DNA of 11,584 nt. It comes from Treponema sp. UBA1793. Lineage in GTDB: Bacteria > Spirochaetota > Spirochaetia > Treponematales > Treponemataceae. The position numbers and the translations under genes are program-made. This document shows, piece after piece, positions 7,801-11,584 of this stretch; the first letter of the stretch is position 1; each line of letters starts with the position of its first letter. Below the pieces are notes generated by a model that was given only the letters and a program-made list of their open reading frames with translations, was not told the origin of the DNA and did no database searches. The stretch lies in assembly GCA_002314445.1 (NCBI GenBank), contig DCFX01000080.1, forward strand, positions 3,654 through 15,237, given 5' to 3'.

Positions 7801-10549
7801 CAGTTACTGGCGCCAGAAAGGACTCCCTGTAGATCTTATGATTTGGAATGAAGACCGCGACGGGTACCGTCAGCAGCTCCATAATCAAATTGAGGGATTG
7901 ATAACCGCAGGTGTAAAAGAGAATGCCTCTGACCAGTCCGGCGGTATTTTTGTGCGTTCCGCCGAGCAGATATCAGCAGAAGACCGCATTCTCATTCAGT
8001 CTGCCGCACGGGTAATTATAAGCGACAGCCGGGGTACGCTTGAGGAACAGACAGGAGGAATCGTCGGGCATAAACCGAATATACCGCTTCTGATTCCGGT
8101 ACGGGCTTCGAAAAACCGCGGTCAGTCAATGATCGTTCCCCGCAGTGATCTTCTCTTTTTCAATGGTTTCGGCGGTTTCGCTCCCGACGGCCGGGAGTAC
8201 ATCATTACGCTTGCCCGCGGTCAGGTTACGCCTGCTCCATGGACGAATGTACTGGCTAATCCTGATTTCGGGACAGTCGTCTCCGAAGCTGGTTCCGCAT
8301 ACACCTGGAGTGAAAACGCCCATGAATTCAGGCTTACCCCCTGGTACGATGACCCTGTATGCGACACGAGCGGAGAGGCTCTCTATGTCAGAGATGAAGA
8401 AAGCGGACAATTCTGGTCTCCGTCTCCGCTGCCACGCAGGGGAGAAACTCCCTACGTGGCACGGCATGGTTTCGGCTACAGCGTATTCGAGCACAGCGAA
8501 TGGGGAATCAGCACGGAACTCTGGATATACGTGGCGACAGATGCTCCTGTCAAATTCAGTGTGCTTAAGGTCCGCAACGAATCAGGCCGCACCCGCCGGC
8601 TTTCGGCTACATCGTACGCAGAACTCGTTCTCGGAGAACTCCGGTCCAAATCGGTCATGCATATAATCACCGAAGTGGACGGCGAAACAGGTGCGGTTTT
8701 CGCACGGAACAGGTACAGCCGGGAATTCCCGGAACGGGTCGTTTTTCACAACGCAGCCGGAAAGGGAAGGACGGTAACGGGGGACAGAACTGAGTTCATC
8801 GGACGCAACGGTTCTCTTGGACATCCCGACGCTATGCTGCACGAACAGCTTTCCGGCATTACCGGGGCAGCTCTCGATCCCTGCGCGGCTATCCAGATTC
8901 CGTTTGAACTTGCCGACGGACAGAGCCGTGAAATTGTATTTACTCTTGGCGCAGGAAGCGATGCGGCGGATGCCGGCCATCTGGCGCGCAGATTCAATGC
9001 TCCGGGCGCCGCACGGGAAGCACTCGAGAATGTATGGCGGTACTGGAGACAAACCCTCGATGCAGTACGTGTGGAGACTCCCGATGACTCTCTCAACGTT
9101 CTTGTGAACGGCTGGCTTATGTATCAGATTCTTTCCAGCAGGATGTGGGGACGGAGCGGCTACTATCAGTCAGGAGGTGCATTCGGATTCCGTGATCAGC
9201 TTCAGGATGCCATGACACTTGTACACACTGAACCGGATCTTTTCCGCAGACAGCTTGTGCTCTGCGCCTCCCGTCAGTTTCCGGAAGGAGATGTACAGCA
9301 CTGGTGGCATCCGCCTAAAGGCCGCGGGGTCAGGACTCACTGTTCGGATGATTATCTCTGGCTGCCGCTTGCCGTATGCCGCTATGTTTCATGTACCGGA
9401 GACAGCGGAGTGCTTGATGAAATGATTCCTTTCCTCCAGGGACGGGCTGTCAATCCTGATGAAGAATCCTATTATGATCTTCCCGAACAGTCAGGACAGG
9501 CTGCCAGTTTGTACAACCATTGCGTACTCGCCATTCAACACGGGACGGGGCGCGGTGTACACGGACTGCCGCTTATCGGTTCCGGCGACTGGAACGACGG
9601 TATGAACAGAGTTGGAGAAAAAGGAAAGGGAGAAAGCGTCTGGCTGGCATTTTTCCTGTATGAGGTACTGAACCGGTTCAGCGGGCTTTCACTGGAACAC
9701 GGCGACCGTGATTTTTCCGGACGCTGCATACGCGAAGCAGAGCAGCTCCGGACAAAAATAGAAGAGGAAGGATGGGACGGACAATGGTACCGCCGGGCAT
9801 ATTTTGACGACGGTTCTCTCCTTGGTTCGGCCGATAATTCCGAATGCCGGATCGATTCTATTGCCCAGAGCTGGTCCGTACTTTCAGGTGCGGGGAATAA
9901 GGAACGATCACGCATGGCCATGGATGCATTGGACAACCATCTGGTCCGCCGTGAAAAAGGATTAATACAGCTGCTTGATCCTCCCTTCGATACAGAGGAA
10001 CCGAACCCCGGCTACATCAGAGGATATGTTCCCGGCGTACGGGAAAACGGAGGGCAGTATACACATGCCGCAATCTGGGCGACCATGGCCTTTGCGCGCA
10101 TGGGTGATACTAAGCGGGCATGGGAACTTTTCACGATGATCAATCCTGTGAACCATTCAAACTCACCGGAGAAGGCGGAAATTTATAAAGTTGAACCCTA
10201 TGTCATGGCAGCGGACGTCTATTCGATTCCTCCCCATACAGGACGGGGCGGATGGACGTGGTATACAGGGTCTGCCGGATGGATGTACCGGCTGATTACG
10301 GAGTCACTGCTGGGTGTCAGTCTTGAGGCGGACAGGCTTCGTCTCTCTCCGTGCATTCCGGCGGACTGGGCTGGTTTCAAGCTTCACTACCGGTATCGGG
10401 AAACGATGTACCATATTGCGGTTAAACGGACACCGGCAGGCAGTACGGGGTCTCTCATAACCATTGACGGAGTTCAGCAGACGGAAACAACTATTGTCCT
10501 TATCGATGATCATACTGATCACCAGGTTGAAATAAGAATTTCGACATAA
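1841..10549 (+). CDS. ndvB: Cyclic beta-1,2-glucan synthase (NdvB/ChvB/Cgs type), complete
   Basis: This 2902-residue inner-membrane enzyme makes cyclic beta-1,2-glucan from UDP-glucose, matching the roughly 2800-2900 residues of rhizobial and Brucella homologues. Residues 1-415 form the conserved N-terminal region, including the stretch SNSIRGLRSLAATDWKQIVE. Membrane helices lie near 421-443, 457-483, 834-850, 854-873, 900-928, 960-978 and 981-1001. Between the second and third is the family GT84 glycosyltransferase: D642-T-D644 within LDTDTQLPRD, and RRLRWMRGDWQIARW with W791 and W801. Residues about 1059-1600 are the glycoamylase-like (alpha/alpha)6 domain, corresponding to the GH189 cyclisation domain; conserved acids include E1456 (WGISESG) and E1526 (YGFYEAIDY). 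Residues about 1625-2902 are GH94 phosphorylase-like with two beta-sandwich units; the catalytic barrel carries GDWNDGM (2582-2588), H2487/H2490 and HTGRGGWTWYTG (2799-2810). All key motifs look intact. ATG codons occur at 1841 and 1844; the second is better spaced from GGGG at 1833-1836. No exporter gene adjoins it. Confidence 0.95.
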   Translation: MMKKGTNKKIVRSFLDRLVSRPKSPTDEPLRSELFSVEQMQHYGRMLAETHLVSKSHSHNDKLLARLVENESKLNEVRDLFAEAAAEKRRIFPAADWLLDNFYLIEEHIYTSKRDLPKGYSRGLPILLGGQSASLPRVYDIALERISHEDGLVDPDTLQGFLDSYQSVSVLTIGELWAIPIMLRLALIENLRRVAVRISAEMHAQSEADSWAERMIESAESDPKNLILLIADMARSDPQIVSSFVAELARKLQGKGSALALPLTWIEQRLSETGLTIEQLVQSELQQQAADQVSISNSIRGLRSLAATDWKQIVESTSAVDKILLGDPSGCYGKMDFATRDQYRHAVEETARRGRLPEESVARFALQLAQKGCDSAGKNDRSAHIGYYLVDKGFDMLLRTAQVRGSGRFSYGRCGTRRGLILYTGSVLSVSAVVSAGLVMLAYNGGSHGGSHGVLQWLIVLPAFVCACGLSIALLNWIVTLFAVPQILPRMDFSGGIPASSRTLVVVPSMLSSARRIEYLAETLEIRFLANRDDNLLFGLLTDFQDSKEQTAESDETLLSLVQQKITDLNDRYRGDSGDQFFLFHRPRQWNDRERVWMGYERKRGKLAALNSLLRGGTGDSFESIIGSIEPLQAVKYVITLDTDTQLPRDSARQLAGIMAHPLNRPVFDENQKRIVDGYGILQPRVAAGVSGARPSYYTIMTESETGIDPYTRAVSDVYQDLFREGAFIGKGIYDVDAFEQVLRERFPEDRILSHDLLEGCYARSGLVSDVQLYEESPVTYYSDVSRRLRWMRGDWQIARWLFPTVPSFGGGTGRNTLSGLSKWKILDNLRRSLMSLSLVFLFIFGWTVLPDPFLWMLAVFGIILIPPLLISFVDFFRKPHDMPVVPHIVDTARSLLNRMAQSLFTIVCLPYEAFTSLVTIVSTVFRILVTHRHLLEWLPSAEHGNDKTSLASSFKLMWAAPAAALSAAVFLFIFRAEIFFAAVPLLVLWLTSPLLVWTTSLTPPERSVKTSGRQNEFIGRLARKTWAFFETFVNDGENWLPPDNYQEEPAPKIAHRTSPTNIGLSLLSNLTACDLGYIPIGLLLDRTGHTIQTMGKLERYRDHFYNWYDTLTLQPLLPRYISSVDSGNLAAHLLTLSVGLSALSHGKILNPRIPEGLHDTAQVLAGFALQSDASAALSRFEEQLESAGTFETYTIADAHSFLIRLALSAEAVKEKAVKDTDERVAWWADALVRQVHDSIAELDHLVPWLAGNNAPDGRAGFVRAAGLLTGTGTMPTLQELYEQETELLRIPADVPQDGSSGMLEQLIRDGCGYIEDRLAEIDNLVRRIEEFALMDFTFLYSKNRHLFSIGYNVDSRRRDTGFYDLLASEARLTSFIAIAQEQVPQENWFALGRSLASIGGKSTLFSWSGSMFEYLMPNLVMPSYENTLLQQTCRRAVERQIEYGQQRGIPWGISESGYNSFDVTLNYQYRAFGVPGLGLKRGLIDDLVVAPYATALALMIMPEKACLNLQRLSEEGSEGDYGFYEAIDYTESRVPTGQSNAIVHSFMAHHQGMSLLSFSSHLLGQLMQKRFGSIPQVRATTLLLEERIPRATRFSALAVEIPDFRAGMESVSSSSRTITNPDTATPEVHLLSNGRYHVMVTNAGSGYSRWKDIAVTRWVEDSAVDNKGTFLYVRDVETGELWSNSYQPVCKKPDSYEAIFSEGRAEFRRRDNDFDVYTEITVSPEDDIELRRVRITNLSHIQRTLEITSYAEVVLTSASSDASHPGFSNLFVQTEILDEQRTILCTRRPRSDNEQTPWMIHLMTARDARVIDVSYETDRLQFIGRGKTVEKPAAVNRAGPLSGSSGSVLDPVVAIRQRIRIDPESTATVDLITGIGDTRASAVRLAEKYQDKRFANRAFELARTHSQVILQQINGTEADAQLYSRFTGFILYAHSRLRAAPGIIRANTRGQSGLWGYSISGDLPIVLLQIKDPANIDLVRRLVQAHSYWRQKGLPVDLMIWNEDRDGYRQQLHNQIEGLITAGVKENASDQSGGIFVRSAEQISAEDRILIQSAARVIISDSRGTLEEQTGGIVGHKPNIPLLIPVRASKNRGQSMIVPRSDLLFFNGFGGFAPDGREYIITLARGQVTPAPWTNVLANPDFGTVVSEAGSAYTWSENAHEFRLTPWYDDPVCDTSGEALYVRDEESGQFWSPSPLPRRGETPYVARHGFGYSVFEHSEWGISTELWIYVATDAPVKFSVLKVRNESGRTRRLSATSYAELVLGELRSKSVMHIITEVDGETGAVFARNRYSREFPERVVFHNAAGKGRTVTGDRTEFIGRNGSLGHPDAMLHEQLSGITGAALDPCAAIQIPFELADGQSREIVFTLGAGSDAADAGHLARRFNAPGAAREALENVWRYWRQTLDAVRVETPDDSLNVLVNGWLMYQILSSRMWGRSGYYQSGGAFGFRDQLQDAMTLVHTEPDLFRRQLVLCASRQFPEGDVQHWWHPPKGRGVRTHCSDDYLWLPLAVCRYVSCTGDSGVLDEMIPFLQGRAVNPDEESYYDLPEQSGQAASLYNHCVLAIQHGTGRGVHGLPLIGSGDWNDGMNRVGEKGKGESVWLAFFLYEVLNRFSGLSLEHGDRDFSGRCIREAEQLRTKIEEEGWDGQWYRRAYFDDGSLLGSADNSECRIDSIAQSWSVLSGAGNKERSRMAMDALDNHLVRREKGLIQLLDPPFDTEEPNPGYIRGYVPGVRENGGQYTHAAIWATMAFARMGDTKRAWELFTMINPVNHSNSPEKAEIYKVEPYVMAADVYSIPPHTGRGGWTWYTGSAGWMYRLITESLLGVSLEADRLRLSPCIPADWAGFKLHYRYRETMYHIAVKRTPAGSTGSLITIDGVQQTETTIVLIDDHTDHQVEIRIST

Positions 10550-10589
10550 AAAGAGAATGTAATCTATCGTGATTTTTTGCTGATACTGA

Positions 10590-10618
10590 CGATGAAATTT
10601 CAGCGTGCAATTTCGTCG
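10590..10618. terminator. Weak dyad at the convergent gene ends (candidate terminator)
   Basis: CGATGAAATT (10590-10599) and AATTTCGTCG (10609-10618) pair over 10 positions, one of them a G-T wobble, around a 9-base loop that includes the stop codon of the Crp/Fnr gene. The synthase stop is at 10547-10549, so only 50 bases separate the two genes and a shared structure is plausible. There is no immediate uridine run on either strand, although a T6 run (10573-10578) lies on the plus strand upstream of it. Termination activity is uncertain. Confidence 0.3.
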
Positions 10619-11331
10619 GGGAGCAGGCGGGCAAATTCATTTTTGACCACTTCATAACATTCGCATACCCGTGCTTCCAGTCCCGGCCGATCCAATACAG
10701 TGATACGGCCCCGGTTGTAGTTTATCAAACCGGCGCTCTGCAATTTTCCTGCAGCTTCGGTTACGCCCTCACGCCGTACGCCGAGCATGTTTGCGATGAG
10801 TTCCTGAGTCATGCTCAACTCGTTCGAATGCAGACGATCGAGGCTGAGTAATAACCAGCGGCAGAGCTGCTGGTCAATCGAATGGTGGCGGTTACAAACG
10901 GCTGTCTGTGCCATCTGAGCCAGAAGCGCCATAGTATACCGAAGCAGAATATGCTGGACCGGGCCTGCCCGGTTGAATTCCTGATTTAAAAGTGATCCAT
11001 TCATACGAAATGCCATTCCCTCGCTCTGCACAACAGCCCTGTTCGGCATTGTTTCTCCACCCATGAAAAGAGCGATTCCGACAATTCCTTCATAACCGAC
11101 GATTGCTATTTCGGCGGAAGAACCGTTTTCCATCAGGGAAAGCAGAGAGACTATGGCTGTAGTGGGAAAATACACGTACCGCAGCTGTCCGCCGGACTCG
11201 TAGAGAACGTCACCTAGATTCAGGCGAACCTGTTCCAGATGAGGGAAGATCCGGACATGTTCCTCGTCCGGCAGAACGGCAAGTAAGTGATTCTGCCGCG
11301 GATCATTTAATTTCGGGGAGACTGGAAACAT
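10600..11331 (-). CDS. Crp/Fnr-superfamily transcriptional regulator
   Basis: The 243-residue protein has the two-domain Crp/Fnr plan. Residues about 20-115 form the cyclic-nucleotide-binding-like beta roll (ESGGQLRYVYFPTTAIVSLL, then AEIAIVGYEGIVGIALFMGG), residues about 120-145 the dimer helix, and residues about 173-212 the winged helix-turn-helix, with the recognition region MTQELIANMLGVRREGVTEA and the wing GLINYNRGRITVLD. The phosphate-binding signature of true cAMP receptors is not conserved and there is no N-terminal cysteine cluster as in Fnr, so neither cAMP nor an iron-sulfur cluster is a safe guess for the signal. The protein resembles the large set of Crp/Fnr-like regulators, of unknown ligand, that are common in proteobacteria. 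The gene converges on the glucan synthase. Its ATG at 11331 follows AGGAGG by an unusually long 12 bases. Its targets are unknown. Confidence 0.9.
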   Translation of the reverse strand: MFPVSPKLNDPRQNHLLAVLPDEEHVRIFPHLEQVRLNLGDVLYESGGQLRYVYFPTTAIVSLLSLMENGSSAEIAIVGYEGIVGIALFMGGETMPNRAVVQSEGMAFRMNGSLLNQEFNRAGPVQHILLRYTMALLAQMAQTAVCNRHHSIDQQLCRWLLLSLDRLHSNELSMTQELIANMLGVRREGVTEAAGKLQSAGLINYNRGRITVLDRPGLEARVCECYEVVKNEFARLLPDEIAR

Positions 11332-11343
11332 GGCGATGGTTAA

Positions 11344-11349
11344 CCTCCT
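11344..11349 (-). promoter_or_regulatory. Ribosome binding site of the Crp/Fnr gene, long spacing
   Basis: A perfect AGGAGG on the minus strand ends 12 bases before the ATG at 11331, longer than the usual 5-9 bases. No alternative ATG, GTG or TTG lies closer to it in frame, so the ATG is kept; translation efficiency may be reduced. Confidence 0.65.
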
Positions 11350-11379
11350 GTAATTTAGTTCTTCGGTTTCGGCTTTTTC

Positions 11380-11385
11380 ATTATA
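11380..11385 (-). promoter_or_regulatory. Consensus -10 box for the Crp/Fnr gene
   Basis: A perfect TATAAT on the minus strand lies about 50 bases before the start codon, which would put the transcription start near 11373 and give a leader of about 42 bases holding the AGGAGG. No recognisable -35 hexamer lies 16-18 bases upstream (the sequence there is around CGCTTT), so transcription may need an activator, possibly the Crp/Fnr protein itself. Confidence 0.5.
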
Positions 11386-11463
11386 CTCTCATTGTGGATA
11401 TAAAGCGAGAACCGGATTTTTTTTAAAAGCAGAGCGTAAAAACAGACGTGCTGCGTGTGTATT

Positions 11464-11482
11464 GTATGAGTGCAATTCATAC
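11464..11482. repeat. 6-bp inverted repeat GTATGA-N7-TCATAC
   Basis: GTATGA (11464-11469) and TCATAC (11477-11482) form a symmetric 19-base site about 80 bases upstream of the Crp/Fnr -10 box. Its size and spacing suit a dimeric regulator, but it could also be a weak hairpin belonging to the adjoining repeat cluster. Confidence 0.35.
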
Positions 11483-11580
11483 GTGCAGAGGGGTTAATAC
11501 ACCTTCCTTTTTAGATATTTTATTCGTGCGGAGGGTTTAATACCCCGCCCCTTGGGGTGTATGAAGGGTATTAAATCCCG
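11482..11580. repeat. REP-like or miniature mobile palindrome cluster, cut by window edge
   Basis: Two direct copies of a 22-base unit (11482-11503 and 11525-11546) match at 19 positions, both built around CGTGC-GGAGGG-TTAATAC. The second copy is also the left arm of a large hairpin: TTTAATACCC (11536-11545) pairs perfectly with GGGTATTAAA (11566-11575), extended by GGG/CCC after a single-base bulge, and a small inner stem CCCC-TT-GGGG (11548-11557) sits in the loop. There are therefore three related copies, two direct and one inverted. Nested GC-rich palindromes bordered by TTAATACCCC-type sequence resemble the extragenic palindromes spread by IS200-like RAYT transposases, but no transposase gene is in the window and the element may continue past its end. 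Confidence 0.55.
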
Positions 11581-11584
11581 ACTG

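Noticed and set aside
8145..8666. A 173-codon plus-strand open frame within the synthase gene
   Set aside because: It overlaps the second beta-sandwich repeat in another frame, has low-complexity Ser/Arg-rich content and no separate ribosome site; the synthase frame is the conserved one.

Overview
The window has the ordinary look of a mesophilic anaerobe-type bacterial chromosome: strong Shine-Dalgarno sites, short intergenic gaps and genes on both strands. A spirochaete (Treponema-like) or a Clostridia/Negativicutes-type organism would fit, but no marker gene here settles it and I hold this loosely. There is no rRNA, tRNA, CRISPR array or recognisable transposase gene.

Layout: (1) Bases 1-149 hold the 5' end of a minus-strand gene that looks like a major facilitator superfamily (MFS) transporter. 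It diverges from an AraC-family regulator (263-1180, +); the 113-base gap holds a minus-strand promoter with repeated CTCTGA elements around it. (2) A 91-residue two-helix membrane protein (1267-1542, -) converges on the AraC gene, with a long imperfect dyad between their ends. (3) A 298-base gap (1543-1840) with a 12-bp perfect hairpin and a 12-bp palindrome separates it from the dominant gene. (4) That gene is a complete 2902-residue cyclic beta-1,2-glucan synthase of the NdvB/ChvB/Cgs type (1841-10549, +), filling three quarters of the window. (5) A Crp/Fnr-superfamily regulator (10600-11331, -) converges on it. (6) The last 100 bases hold two direct copies and one inverted copy of a GGGTTTAATACCC-type sequence, resembling a REP-like or miniature mobile palindrome cut by the window edge.

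How they may work together: the synthase polymerises glucose from UDP-glucose on the inner membrane, closes the chain into a ring and trims it with a phosphorylase domain. Its usual export partner (NdvA/ChvA/Cgt ABC transporter) is not in the window. The AraC regulator most likely controls the divergent transporter and/or itself. No sequence evidence ties either regulator to the glucan synthase; adjacency of the Crp/Fnr gene is the only hint. The AraC gene is visibly richer in A/T, with several T8-T9 runs, than the synthase and Crp/Fnr genes.

I did not find a convincing undescribed multi-gene system. The observations most worth checking are the terminal repeat cluster, the T9 run and hairpin at the AraC start, and the structured leader region before the glucan synthase.
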